Source: Prostheceraeus crozeri
Lineage: Eukaryota > Platyhelminthes > Polycladida > Euryleptidae
DNA length: 64,000 nucleotides
Reading direction: 5' to 3'
Assembly: GCA_907163375.1 (NCBI GenBank)
Contig: CAJQUW010014723.1
Coordinates: 62,001-126,000, forward strand
Below the pieces are notes generated by a model. It made no database searches. It was not told where the DNA came from and saw only the letters and a program-made list of their open reading frames with translations. Position 1 is the stretch's first letter, and the number at the start of each line of letters is the position of its first letter. The position numbers and the translations under genes are program-made. This document shows, one piece after another, positions 1 to 8,874 of the stretch.

Positions 1-1281
1 AACTCTTTTGAAATGTGAATGACCGTTTTACCATGTACACTGATATAGAATGTATTTTCTTTAGGATCATAGTCAAAATGATATGAGTGTAGATTTGATA
101 CACCCTTGTTCAAGTATGTACAAACATCATAACCATTGCTATAATGCTTTGGAGGTATCGGTAACTTTTTATTTGGCTTCCATATAAGACTGGGACGTAA
201 AACAGGGTCTGTACGTTTGAAATAAAGGACCATTCGACAATCGGATTGCTGTTCAGATGTTATTTTCACATTCCCCCATTCATGGTATGACCATAAGACG
301 TCTGTTTTTAAAGAGAGCAAATCACGAAATTTAGAATTGATGTGAACAAATCCAATGTGTGAACGCTCATAATCATTTCAGAAATCAATACTTGCTTTAT
401 TGTGTACTCGAGTGATGGACATAGATAATCCATTTATTTCATTTACCTGTTTGATCAAGTCATCAACAGTACCAGATTTAAAAAGCACAAAGCGCTCATG
501 CATGCGATCAAGGGGAAGAAGGGTAATATTAATTTTTTCCTGTGCCAATTTGGATATTTCTTAATCTGCTTTGATACTTTCATGGACACTTGAGCTCTCA
601 AAGGGAAGGCACCGCCTCCTTTTACTTCTGCAAATTTTGTGATAGGTAGAAAGAAACGTGATTTAAGATTCAATATCTTTTGCAGAGGTCCACTCACATA
701 AAATCCATGGGAAATAGTAGTCGGTCTCATGTAGAGGGTAACTTTATGTAGATTTGGATCCATTTGCCAGAACCATAGATCCTTTGCCAAATCATTCATA
801 ACATCCAATAGGCGTTGAATTTCATATAATAGTATGATTGCTCTAAACGATGACGGAATGATGGGTTTGTAGGTTGTTTCCATTTCAGGGGTGAAGCATT
901 TTTAGCAATGGGTATGTCTGTATCTGCAGTGATAATTAAAGTAGGGCCATTTACAATCCCATCAACAGCTCGCTTTCCCCGACGGGTGTTTACTGTAGGA
1001 ATAAAATTCCACTCTGCTGCATGTTCATTCAAGTTGTAGGTATGTACTTTATCATTTCGCTCTAGTTTTGGAAAGTACAAGTCTTGATTCGTTGCAGTGC
1101 CTAATGTAATCTCTTCATTTGCAATGGTTCTTATATTATTCACATAGCTCAAATCTTGCAGGGCCACTTCCCAATCACCATTTAACTCAATCGGCTGTGT
1201 TAAATCAGTCTCAAACTCAGCAGCTGTATTTTCATATCGCTCAGGTTGAGCATTACTGGGAAATACTGCTGTAAACTCCAT
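1..1281 (-). pseudogene. Polinton PY-like protein (partial, runs off window)
   Basis: Conserved Polinton/adintovirus protein of uncertain, probably structural, role. It is recognised by the N-terminal pattern of a short leader followed by a LNGDWEVAL motif and a SYVN segment. The same pattern occurs in the two long PY-like genes of Polinton B (57705-59253 and 59263-60658). Further towards the left edge the reading still resembles those genes. The gene is cut by the window edge and is broken (about one or two breaks). It lies just downstream of the nuclease-like gene on the same strand. The PY assignment rests on pattern and position, not on a search. Confidence 0.7.
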
Positions 1282-1311
1282 GTTAAAGTATCAACATAAA
1301 GCGTCGTTTGC

Positions 1312-1878
1312 TTAGGCGTTATGTCGCATGACATAACGAACTGCTGCTTTCAATCTATTCACAGTAGGTACTTTCTGTCGCCCTAGGAATTTGGTTAAGA
1401 GTGATTGCCCTTTCACATAATGCACTCCCCTAAGTATGCTTCTACCGCCTTCTTTCATATTGCGATAGTTGATACAACCAAATATGACTTGATATCTTGG
1501 TCTTCTACGTTTAAAATCTGCAAGGGTATGAAATATTTCACGTTTTATTGATGAGCTCACACGACAGCTATTTTTAAATTCCATTGCAATGCGACGTACA
1601 GGATTGATCAAATCGATGCCACCTACAGGTGATCGCTTAAAGCCATAATCTGTTAACACCATTTCCCACGCATGACCCATTCGCTGACGTAAAATCTGTA
1701 GTTTGTAAGCATGATTTTGCCAAGGATCGGCTATGCCGGAAAGAATTACATCTTCAATAGGTCTTGTTGCATGAATAGGTGATTTGATGAGACGAACTGC
1801 ATCATCTAATCCTTGTCCCGCTAATGTCACTATTGCAAATGATAATAGGATGATCAGTCTTAACATGACTTCGTCCAT
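1312..1878 (-). CDS. Eco47II-like PD-(D/E)XK nuclease (putative)
   Basis: Open 188-codon frame. The centre reads GIDLINPVRRIAMEFKNS followed by VSSSIKREIF and, about 20 residues later, YQVIFGCIN. A GxDLxN segment, an E-x-K-N motif and an SSxK stretch in that order, after a GHAWEM segment, are what I know from type II restriction enzymes of the Eco47II/Sau96I group. Those enzymes have the PD-(D/E)XK fold, with the Asp and the E-x-K as metal-binding core. The first about 20 residues are hydrophobic (LRLIILLSFAIVTLAG), which could be a signal or anchor. The gene is divergent from the PC4-like gene across 66 bp. Polinton B has no counterpart at this position, so it looks like cargo. A role as nuclease is inference. 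Another PD-(D/E)XK family, such as a Holliday-junction resolvase, is the main alternative. Confidence 0.6.
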   Translation of the reverse strand: MDEVMLRLIILLSFAIVTLAGQGLDDAVRLIKSPIHATRPIEDVILSGIADPWQNHAYKLQILRQRMGHAWEMVLTDYGFKRSPVGGIDLINPVRRIAMEFKNSCRVSSSIKREIFHTLADFKRRRPRYQVIFGCINYRNMKEGGRSILRGVHYVKGQSLLTKFLGRQKVPTVNRLKAAVRYVMRHNA

Positions 1879-1944
1879 TTCTTATGAATGTTTTGCTTAA
1901 ACGAGAAGACTAAGCAAACGTTTTTGATGTGTCTAAAACTAACC

Positions 1945-2277
1945 ATGATTGCCAAGCTCTCTTCTCAGTGTCATGTTACATGGAAGGCTCGACGCATTAC
2001 CTTTTACGATACTCATCGACACGTTAAAATAAGTTTATCACCTTTTCAAATGGATAACCTCCACGATGCTTTACATAACATGCATCATCCAATGTACTAT
2101 ATCCCTCTAGGTGGACGTCTATTCATTATTCGACGAGATTTCATTGCTCTTCATGATCAATATGGTGTTATACATTTTACATCCTCAAGTTGGAACAAGT
2201 ATAGAGAACGTATACATCCTCGCATCATGACTTACCTTAAACAAACCAACACTCACAAGCATGAATGTGACAAGTGA
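1945..2277 (+). CDS. PC4-like small DNA-binding protein (putative)
   Basis: About 110 residues from the ATG at 1945. Upstream in-frame ATGs exist at 1888 and 1927, but 1945 best matches the paralogues in Polinton B (60694 and 61073). The protein has two similar halves, each a run of short beta strands followed by a helix. The first half contains RITFYD and KISLSPFQMDNLHDAL. The second contains FIALHDQYGVIHF and WNKYRERIHPRIMTYL. This layout resembles the strand-strand-strand-helix unit of the transcription cofactor PC4/Sub1, which binds single-stranded DNA. That reading is inference from layout. The gene is the only plus-strand gene in the visible part of Polinton A and converges on the protease gene. 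Confidence 0.55.
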   Translation: MIAKLSSQCHVTWKARRITFYDTHRHVKISLSPFQMDNLHDALHNMHHPMYYIPLGGRLFIIRRDFIALHDQYGVIHFTSSSWNKYRERIHPRIMTYLKQTNTHKHECDK

Positions 2278-2363
2278 ACAATGTCTTCTTATCTCTACCT
2301 ATTCATGTTTGATGACTAAATACAACCTATTCAATCACATCATCTACTTTTCCATTGAAGTAT

Positions 2364-2369
2364 AATAAA
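2364..2369 (+). terminator. Poly(A) signal AATAAA for the PC4-like gene
   Basis: AATAAA lies 87 bases after the stop of the plus-strand gene ending at 2277. A mirror signal for the opposing gene sits 25 bases further on. Confidence 0.6.
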
Positions 2370-2393
2370 GAAAACAAATTTTAATCGTACATA

Positions 2394-2399
2394 TTTATT
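2394..2399 (-). terminator. Poly(A) signal for the protease/capsid strand
   Basis: TTTATT on the plus strand (AATAAA on the minus strand) overlaps the stop codon of the protease gene. The signal-on-stop arrangement recurs in Polinton B at 61966-61971. Confidence 0.55.
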
Positions 2400-2856
2400 G
2401 AAGGCTTTTATAAAAGTTACGAATGCGCTTTTCATTGACAAGGGTATCATGTGAAAAATGTTTACAAATATCATGTAAAGAGTCATAATGTAGTCGTTGC
2501 ATTACAAAGTAGAGGGCATAGGCTCCACATGTTGAAGACAAGGGATGTTGATAGGCCAAAGCATTGCGAATCCATTTTCGTGAATGACGGTTCATAAAAC
2601 GTGTGACATAATCACAATTTGATAAGGCCAATGAATCAAAGATTTCACCGCAATAGTTTTTATCAATAAACAAAACTTTCCAGTGTTTGCCGGGTAAGTG
2701 TGCTGTATCAGTATTCATGATAATGAATGAGGGTGGTTTTGGTAAAATTGTGGGCATATTATTAATGGAAAACACACCTCGAAATGCTGCAACAGTGCGT
2801 TCATCACCATGTTCTTTAACGACTCTCTCTAGCTCTGCATCAGATAACCAACTCAT
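2395..2856 (-). CDS. Adenain-like cysteine protease (virion maturation)
   Basis: 153 residues, whole. The family (adenovirus protease, Ulp1-like fold) cleaves virion precursor proteins. The His-Asp-Cys triad is visible: His58 in GKHWKVLFID, Asp74 in GEIFDSL, and Cys110 in PLSSTCGAYALYF. The copy in Polinton B (61967-62428) has its triad at the same three positions. The start codon overlaps the last base of the capsid protein stop (TAATG), so the two genes are probably read from one transcript. Length fits the compact Polinton proteases. Confidence 0.93.
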   Translation of the reverse strand: MSWLSDAELERVVKEHGDERTVAAFRGVFSINNMPTILPKPPSFIIMNTDTAHLPGKHWKVLFIDKNYCGEIFDSLALSNCDYVTRFMNRHSRKWIRNALAYQHPLSSTCGAYALYFVMQRLHYDSLHDICKHFSHDTLVNEKRIRNFYKSLQ

Positions 2857-4135
2857 TAACTTGTATAAGAAGCGGAAACGTCACGTAGTCTGTTAATTCG
2901 AATGGTGGAATCGAACACAGCATAGATGAGTACATTGACTGTTTTCGTCAAATCTTTTTCAAAGAAGAATTCTAGTTTAAGACACTTCGTGGCAGTACCC
3001 GGACGATAAGAAGCACCTGCTTCATTGTTTGCTGTCAAATCAAATGCATAAAGTGTATAACCTTTAGCAAATTCATCATAGGTCAAACCATTGGTGTCAT
3101 CAGTATTCCAGTATTTAAAGGTCTCCATAGTATTTTGATATGAGCGAGAATAATGTCCATTAGCAAAGTCTGGGCAAAAAGGAGTACCAGGAATGCAATC
3201 CGTATCGCGATAAAATCCGATTTGATTTAAACCAAAGTGTTCAAAATTGAGGGGATTCTTCGATATATTACCATTGTATGCATCATTTGCAATCAATCCC
3301 ACAATGATCATTTTTGGTGATTGTATAGGAAACAAACTATCTTTAACAAAGCTCTTTTGCGCACGAGGAATGGTGAAACTATGGATCTCGGTATGATTTA
3401 CATCATAAAGAGCATCATACTTCTTCAAACCCATCTCGTGACCATTAATCACCGAAGGATTCACTGTCATTCGTCGCACATAAAGTCTAACACTTTCAAA
3501 CACAATCTTAAACTCAGTCTTTGCTCCATAAGAATTCAATACAAATTTAGGATCGTTCGGTAAGAGATGAACTCGCATGTCTACTTTTGACATTAAGAAA
3601 CATGATTGACGGAAAAGTCCAAGTATAGGGGACCATATAATTCACACACCTTACTTTCTGCAGTCCACTTTTCACGAGTGACAAATCCCTTGTTTTTGTC
3701 ACTATCAAATTTACCAGCTTCATCTTTACACCAACCCATAACAATCATGTGACTCTTTTGTGCTTGTGGCTGGAACTGCATGACTGTTGAAAAATAACCG
3801 AGATAGGGATAACTGTGTTGACCACCTTCAACCCGAGTTTCACCAATGGTCAATGATACATCCTTGAAGAGCGTTGCTATTGCCAGGTTATTCACGGCTA
3901 CTTTGTCCTTATCATCAAGGTTGGTACCGTCCTTATTTACTATCTTAAACTTAACATGTAGATTGATGTCATTTACAGCGATGTACTCAGCATCATTTCC
4001 TGGTATTAAAAATTCAATGACACTACCAGAATCAATACTTGTCTGTGGATAACGAATGGATACATAATTTCTAATGATATCCGTCTGTATAGGTGTTCTA
4101 TCAAATAAGCAAAGGGATGTGGTTTTACATTCCAT
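2856..4135 (-). pseudogene. Major capsid protein (double jelly roll), broken
   Basis: Reads as the homologue of the whole 425-residue capsid protein of Polinton B (62428-63705). The N-terminus MECKTT-LCLFD-PIQTDI matches B's MECKTS-FCLFD-AIQTDI. Other shared segments include VEGGQ-YPY, QFQPQAQKSHM, DDTNGLT, YTLYAFDLTA and NVLIYAVFDS. Polinton capsid proteins are trimeric double-jelly-roll proteins building an icosahedral shell. The gene is broken (about one break). It sits directly downstream of the minor capsid gene and one base from the protease gene, the standard Polinton late-gene order. Confidence 0.92.
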
Positions 4136-4165
4136 ATTTAAAACAGTCCACGTCGTCTGCGTTTG

Positions 4166-4528
4166 CTAGGAGGTTATACGAGATGCTCTTCGCTTACGTT
4201 TGCCTGAAGTAGAGAGTGGATTGATATGACTGATGACAGACCTGATACCAGCCTTACCGACATTCTTCAAACGCTGTATTCCATGACGCTTTAGCGATTC
4301 ACGAATCGGCAATCTTCCTGAAAGCGCATCACTTGCTACATCTCCTGCTAATCCTACAGCTTCCTTTAAAGCTGATTTTCCCACATTTGCGATAGTGGGG
4401 AGCATCATACCTTTGACAGCACCCAATAGACTACCCCCTTTTTGACGTCTCGATCCAGCATAAACTGGAAAGCCAGCTCCATGACTAGCATAGGAGGGGG
4501 CAGAATAAAACGTAGCAGTTTGATCCAT
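4166..4528 (-). CDS. Minor capsid protein (penton-side/pVI-like)
   Basis: 120 residues, whole. A glycine-rich stretch (QKGGSLLGAVKGMMLPTI) is followed by a GLAGDVASDALSGR helix and a basic tail with KRKRRASR. The segment GDVASDxxSGR is also present in the gene that leaves the window at 64000 in Polinton B. Amphipathic Gly/Ala segments plus a basic C-terminus are typical of the small Polinton/adintovirus virion proteins likened to adenovirus pVI. It lies between integrase and capsid genes. The exact class is uncertain, but its place in the virion module is well supported. Confidence 0.75.
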   Translation of the reverse strand: MDQTATFYSAPSYASHGAGFPVYAGSRRQKGGSLLGAVKGMMLPTIANVGKSALKEAVGLAGDVASDALSGRLPIRESLKRHGIQRLKNVGKAGIRSVISHINPLSTSGKRKRRASRITS

Positions 4529-4569
4529 AGGTATTTATTTATTTATATTTACACAATTCATTACTTTGC

Positions 4570-5637
4570 TTAGGAACGTTGACTAACGCGATAAAGGTCA
4601 GAATGACGAATCCAATTGTTCATTGAATTTGGATAGCCAGCCCATTTCACCAGGCTCCACTTTTCCCCTTGTCGCATTTGGTGGCGAAGTATTTTTTCAA
4701 CCATGTAGTCATCATCTTCTTTGGTGATGGGTGTTATCTCATGACGATAAAAACTCCCTTCAATCTCTTCACCATGATAATCGCGAAGCTTGTAGGTAGT
4801 GGGATTGAATTTCTTGTTAACCTCAGAGACAGTAAATATTTCTTCCGTCCAATTGGGAAGATATCCTTTCGCAAACACGCTTTTCACCTTGGAAATGCGA
4901 ACTTTGTCACCAACCTGAATGTCACGTTTACCTTGTGATGGTTGCCTGCGTTTAGCATTGATTTCACGGATTGTATCCACCATGTCTGGAGTTATGTCAG
5001 CAGGTTTGTGACCAATCATATGATAGACAGAATGATTGTAAGCGTGTACAGTATCTTGTAATACATCCGTCCACTTTTGTGTTACTTTTGCAGTGAAATA
5101 GCGCCATAGGCGAGTTTTCAGTGTACGGTTAAAGCGCTCGACCACTGCAGCCTTGTATGCACTTTTCACACTAAACAGCTCAATGTTGTGTTTGCCAAAT
5201 AAAGCACGCACATGTCTGTTTTCAAACTCTTTCCCTTGATCAGTCTGAATACGTGTGGGAATGCGTCCTTCACTGAAAATATTTTGGAAAGCCTCGGCCA
5301 ATTCTTCACCACGCTTTGTCTTGAGTGGTTGAACCCAAGCATAACGAGAAAATAAGTCAATGACAGTTAGGAGAAAGCGATAGCCTTTATTCTTTTTAGC
5401 TAATAAAGAAACATCAGCCAAATCTGCTTGCCATTGTTCATCAATATCATGAACGATATAAGAACGGGTAGGATAACGTTTTCGAGATTGTGTGTGCACT
5501 GTATATGCAGGTTGAACTTTTAACCATCTCTTCACTTGTTTCTGTGAATAACCACTTGCTTGTGACAACTTTTTCACTGAAGCATAACCTGCATAATGCT
5601 TTGGGTCATAGTAAATTGATTTCAGATGTTCATCCAT
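4570..5637 (-). CDS. Polinton integrase with C-terminal chromodomain
   Basis: 355 residues, whole. It performs DNA strand transfer of element ends into target DNA. An N-terminal helical region precedes an rve core with Asp72 (WQADLAD), Asp133 (TDQGKEF) and Glu167 (VVERFNR), about 33 residues between the last two. An SH3-like segment (VGDKVRISKVKSVFAKGYLPNW) is followed by a chromodomain near the C-terminus with the aromatic pattern YMVEKILRHQ, WSLVKWAGYP and NNWI. Chromodomains in Polinton and Ty3-type integrases are thought to steer insertion to marked chromatin. Length is usual for the family. Position near the terminal arm fixes the orientation of the element. Confidence 0.96.
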   Translation of the reverse strand: MDEHLKSIYYDPKHYAGYASVKKLSQASGYSQKQVKRWLKVQPAYTVHTQSRKRYPTRSYIVHDIDEQWQADLADVSLLAKKNKGYRFLLTVIDLFSRYAWVQPLKTKRGEELAEAFQNIFSEGRIPTRIQTDQGKEFENRHVRALFGKHNIELFSVKSAYKAAVVERFNRTLKTRLWRYFTAKVTQKWTDVLQDTVHAYNHSVYHMIGHKPADITPDMVDTIREINAKRRQPSQGKRDIQVGDKVRISKVKSVFAKGYLPNWTEEIFTVSEVNKKFNPTTYKLRDYHGEEIEGSFYRHEITPITKEDDDYMVEKILRHQMRQGEKWSLVKWAGYPNSMNNWIRHSDLYRVSQRS

Positions 5638-5837
5638 CGTCTATTAAGAGGGATCGTTTATTTGCCTCAAAGTATCGGTCTTTTTCTCCGACAGGGTTTA
5701 CGTTTGTGTTTGAGTCCTGCTTTTGCTACTTTTTTTAGCCGTCTTGTATGAATCACTTTTACAACATGTACTTAAGCAGTTCAATGACACATGAATGCTT
5801 GGTAACTCTGAACATGGGATGCAACATAGCTTCTTCA

Positions 5838-6482
5838 TTAAAAGTCTGTGATAAAATCAAATGATGGATAACGTGTTGAAGGTTTTGGTATACGCTTCGG
5901 CAACTTCTCGGGTGTTTTCAAAGTTTGCTTGATTCTCTTTTTAGCTCTCTCTACACTTTGCAACTTTCTCCTCCTAGGTGTAGAATCATTTTCCATTTCC
6001 TGTAAGGTATCACGACCAAGAATTGCTTTTGGGACATTGAGTTTCTTCATACTTTTTAAAAAGAACTCCCATCCTGTAGGTGTAAAGTGACGACGACGAT
6101 CACGAATAGCATGATTAATTAAATCTTCCACTCTTGAGTCCCTAATGACTGCACCATCATCACCTACCACTTCACCTCGTTGTGTGATTTTCAAGTTGGG
6201 TTCGAGACTTCGATATAAGCTCAGTGCGCGATTGCGATAGGGTTTGGGTGAACCAAGCGAAAGATCATTGCGTATTTTTTCTTTCAATTGTTTTATTTCT
6301 TCTAAGGTAGAACTCTGCTTTATCAAACGATCATATGGATTTTTACTTTGTACAGCTTCTTGTTCATATTGCTGATTAAGTTGTGACATTTGATTTGCCC
6401 AAGGTTGATGAACACTCTGCATTGTAGTCAGATGTATATATTCTTCTTGTGGAATAGCAATCATGCGTTGAAAACCACTCAT
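5838..6482 (-). CDS. Conserved Polinton protein (IPxEEYxxL N-terminus)
   Basis: 214 residues, whole. It begins with an AIPQEEYIHLTTMQS segment, resembling the VPxExYxxL opening of a protein widespread in animal Polintons. The middle is helical and charged. A second conserved-looking stretch reads DSRVEDLINHAIRD followed by FTPTGWEFFLKSMKKL. The C-terminus is strongly basic (RRRKLQSVERAKKRIK, then KLPKRIPKP). Function is unknown and a structural or DNA-binding role is inference. Its start overlaps the stop of the ATPase gene by 4 bases, so the pair is probably co-transcribed. Confidence 0.7.
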   Translation of the reverse strand: MSGFQRMIAIPQEEYIHLTTMQSVHQPWANQMSQLNQQYEQEAVQSKNPYDRLIKQSSTLEEIKQLKEKIRNDLSLGSPKPYRNRALSLYRSLEPNLKITQRGEVVGDDGAVIRDSRVEDLINHAIRDRRRHFTPTGWEFFLKSMKKLNVPKAILGRDTLQEMENDSTPRRRKLQSVERAKKRIKQTLKTPEKLPKRIPKPSTRYPSFDFITDF

Positions 6483-7099
6483 AACAATATATATATGATC
6501 ATGGGTTTCTCAAAGAGATGACTGCGTAAGCGATAATCTTCAGGACACTCCTGGGTAAAGTCCAAAAATAAATAATTATAGGGTTTTTCCGTAGCAGCCT
6601 GAAATACTTCAATCAATGCTTTTGACTTGCGAGGAAGAACTTGTCGAGATAGGAATTCAACTTGACTTGTATCGCGAGGATTTTTAAAGATGATGTAGCA
6701 ATGTGTGTTTAGACTTCGAGTCCGTGCTTCCTTTCCACTTGGAAAAAGATTTTGCATAATAAAAATGATAAAGCATGGTTTATGATGAGCAGCCTTGGTA
6801 AACATAGCAGTTACTTCTTGTGAGTTCTTACTCTCATTAAGTAAATCATCAAGAATGATAATATCATAGGGTTGAATATCAGCAGTGCTGATAATCCCCG
6901 GTTGAACCAAGTAACCCTTACCAACCAATTCACGATGTAAGTTATGTTGATAAATTCCATAGCACCAAACAACACGATTCGGTATGCAGTCAAAAATCTC
7001 ATTACGACGCTCCAACAATTGCAGTGTTAAATGTGTCTTCCCACTATGAGAGGGTCCTACGATACACATAGTGCGATTACAACGTAAACGGAAATCCAT
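6479..7099 (-). CDS. DNA packaging ATPase (FtsK-HerA / A32 type)
   Basis: 206 residues, whole. It powers packaging of the genome into capsids. Walker A is GPSHSGKT at residues 15-22. Walker B is DIIILDD near residue 79-85. A following FIIFIMQNLF strand carries the polar sensor residue expected of this family, and an RSLNTH segment may hold the arginine finger region. Order and spacing match Polinton and adintovirus ATPases. It is followed at a 4-base overlap by the conserved Polinton protein and preceded by the pX-like gene. Confidence 0.93.
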   Translation of the reverse strand: MDFRLRCNRTMCIVGPSHSGKTHLTLQLLERRNEIFDCIPNRVVWCYGIYQHNLHRELVGKGYLVQPGIISTADIQPYDIIILDDLLNESKNSQEVTAMFTKAAHHKPCFIIFIMQNLFPSGKEARTRSLNTHCYIIFKNPRDTSQVEFLSRQVLPRKSKALIEVFQAATEKPYNYLFLDFTQECPEDYRLRSHLFEKPMIIYILL

Positions 7100-7138
7100 G
7101 TTGATTTTGATGAAAAGTCATACCATTTAACTTAGTAT

Positions 7139-7489
7139 CTATCCATTAATGGCTTTATTTGCGAGAGCACCAGCTAAACCTCCCAAAGCAGGACCGGCAG
7201 CTGCCATGATGATAGGCGCTAAAAGTGGTAAGAAGCCACCACGTTGTGATAATAGTTTGCGCTTTGTAGGAATTGATGTTTTTGGATTGCTCAAGGTACG
7301 AAGAACTTTACCATGTCTGGCAATTGCATTGGCCTTTTTGCTATTTAATGTCACATAACGCACTTTTCGTATTTCCGTACACAATTTACGAATGAAGGCA
7401 TTGTTTGCCAGCTTCATTGCCTCACATCGATGAGATGGCTTTAATTTTAATAAGCGACGAAGCGTGAGACAGAATTTTTTTGTTTGCAT
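7139..7489 (-). CDS. pX/pVI-like basic membrane-active virion protein
   Basis: 116 residues, whole. A basic helical N-terminal part (LRRLLKLKPSHRCEAMKLA, then IRKLCTEIRKV) leads to a KRKLLSQRGGFLPLL motif and an Ala/Gly-rich hydrophobic tail (IIMAAAGPALGGLAGAL). The arrangement of basic body, K-QRGGFL and hydrophobic tail is one I recognise from many invertebrate Polintons. It is usually compared with adenovirus pX or pVI, which condense DNA or lyse membranes. It lies directly upstream of the packaging ATPase. Function by analogy only. Confidence 0.75.
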   Translation of the reverse strand: MQTKKFCLTLRRLLKLKPSHRCEAMKLANNAFIRKLCTEIRKVRYVTLNSKKANAIARHGKVLRTLSNPKTSIPTKRKLLSQRGGFLPLLAPIIMAAAGPALGGLAGALANKAING

Positions 7490-7541
7490 TTGATTGACAC
7501 TTTTGTCTGCGTGAACGGTGAGATGAACGACGTCTAGCCAT
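7422..7541 (-). CDS. Small arginine-rich ORF
   Basis: 39 codons starting MARRRSSHRSRRQK, overlapping the start of the pX-like gene in another frame. Short Arg/Ser-rich proteins in the late region of adenovirus-like genomes act as core DNA condensers. That analogy and the ATG placement are the only support. It may be a chance frame. Confidence 0.35.
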   Translation of the reverse strand: MARRRSSHRSRRQKCQSNANKKILSHASSLIKIKAISSM

Positions 7542-7572
7542 TTTTACAGGTGGATGTTAGAGTGTTCTTTGC

Positions 7573-7935
7573 TTAAACACGACAGCAGCGTCGAAACATC
7601 ACCGTCGTAAACGCAATGAAATAGAGGAAGACATTGAGTACAGCACCAGTAAAAAGCAATACACTGAGAACAGCCACAGTACCACTAGGATAGTCAGAAG
7701 CAGATACATGTGTGGGTAGCCGTAATGTATCATTCAGTGAGGTACTATAGTTCAATGGAAACAGTTCAGCTGTGTTGTTTGCTGATATGTTATGAGCCAG
7801 ACATGAACAATCTGTTTGTATGACGATGTTTGTAAAGTTTAATGCCTTTGCATCAATTGTGCTTAAATGAAAAAGGCTTCCCATAAGCAACGTGTAGAAT
7901 ACATAACTCCAAGCAAGGTAATGAAAGAATACCAT
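7573..7935 (-). CDS. Small membrane glycoprotein ORF (unknown)
   Basis: Not a family I recognise. From the ATG at 7935 there is a hydrophobic leader (FFHYLAWSYVFYTLLMG) and then a lumenal-looking stretch with five N-x-S/T sequons (NFT, NIS, NNT, NYS, NDT) and a CSC pair. A strong transmembrane helix follows (GTVAVLSVLLFTGAVLNVFLYFIAF), with a short basic cytoplasmic tail ending FRRCCRV. The frame opens further upstream to 8037. The topology is that of a type I membrane protein. In a Polinton it could be an envelope-like or host-interaction protein; that is inference. Confidence 0.55.
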   Translation of the reverse strand: MVFFHYLAWSYVFYTLLMGSLFHLSTIDAKALNFTNIVIQTDCSCLAHNISANNTAELFPLNYSTSLNDTLRLPTHVSASDYPSGTVAVLSVLLFTGAVLNVFLYFIAFTTVMFRRCCRV

Positions 7936-8167
7936 GATGTAGCAGTGATGAAAGTGTATTCGTAAACTGATTTGGTTTAAAATTATAAGATAGCATATAA
8001 TCAACATCTTCACAGTTTGCGTGAATGATGATTGCATTACTCAAACGATGTATCATCTCTCTACAATCACTGGATGATAATAGTTTTTCCAACACAAGAA
8101 TCCACTGCCTTGTATAATCATGCTTTCTCATTTCAATGAGACGATGATACAGTGGTGTCATGGTCAT
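7853..8167 (-). CDS. Hypothetical ORF, 104 codons
   Basis: An open frame overlapping the start of the membrane-protein ORF and ending of the RING region. Mostly helical in character (HRLIEMRKHDYTRQWILVLEKLL). No motif recognised. It may be real cargo or a leftover of an older gene. Weakly supported. Confidence 0.25.
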   Translation of the reverse strand: MTMTPLYHRLIEMRKHDYTRQWILVLEKLLSSSDCREMIHRLSNAIIIHANCEDVDYMLSYNFKPNQFTNTLSSLLHHGILSLPCLELCILHVAYGKPFSFKHN

Positions 8168-8205
8168 AGATGACTGTTTTAAATTCGACTAGGATTGCAT
8201 CAACA

Positions 8206-8718
8206 TCATTTATATACATTAACTGTTGAAAATATTTCTTGATCACAGATGGGACACAACATAGTTTCCAAAGGTACACAGCACGTAGAACACATAACAG
8301 AATGACAACATGGTAAAAACAGAAGGGATCGCTCCCTTTAAAACACTCAACGCAGTTCCGTTCACATAATAATTTAAACGTCTCTTCTTCCAATTTCTTT
8401 CTAATGTCACTTTTATTGGTAGAGTTACTTGACAAATCAGTTGCAAATGTCACTTTTTTTCTTTTTCACTCCAGATCGCACCAATATCATCCCATTTTCA
8501 CTATCATTACATTGCAGCATGGAAAAATCCTCTATCCATCTTCGATCCAAATGATGATTCATAGCATGCCCATCCAGATCCATTAGTCTTTCAACTAAAG
8601 CGTCAGCTTTAATATTTTCATTTACATTTGTAACACTTTCTATAGCCTTCAATGAATAGCCAAGCTCTCTTGCTACAGACCATGAAGTTGGGAAACGAAT
8701 GCAACTTTTCATCTTCAA
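8206..8718 (-). pseudogene. UBA-RING (IAP-like) cargo gene, broken
   Basis: The N-terminal part reads like a UBA domain: an ARELGYSLKAIESV helix pair followed by ADALVERLMDLDG. Nearer the end there is a RING finger pattern, with a CVEC pair, then PCCHSVMC-x2-C and a final CPIC. This order (UBA then C-terminal RING) is that of inhibitor-of-apoptosis-type ubiquitin ligases after their BIR repeats. No BIR is visible here. The gene is broken (about one or two breaks). It is the last gene before the terminal arm, a usual place for acquired cargo. A role in blocking host cell death is inference. Confidence 0.6.
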
Positions 8719-8874
8719 ATAATTTCAAATGATCATGAGTGTCAGGAATGGACACTCAGTTGAATATGCTTGATATGACTTGTACACCTTTGACAATATT
8801 GATGACTCTGTGTAATCTAATACTTTACTTTCACAAACATGAGTTGTAGTAAAAACTAGTTGACTACACTAACG

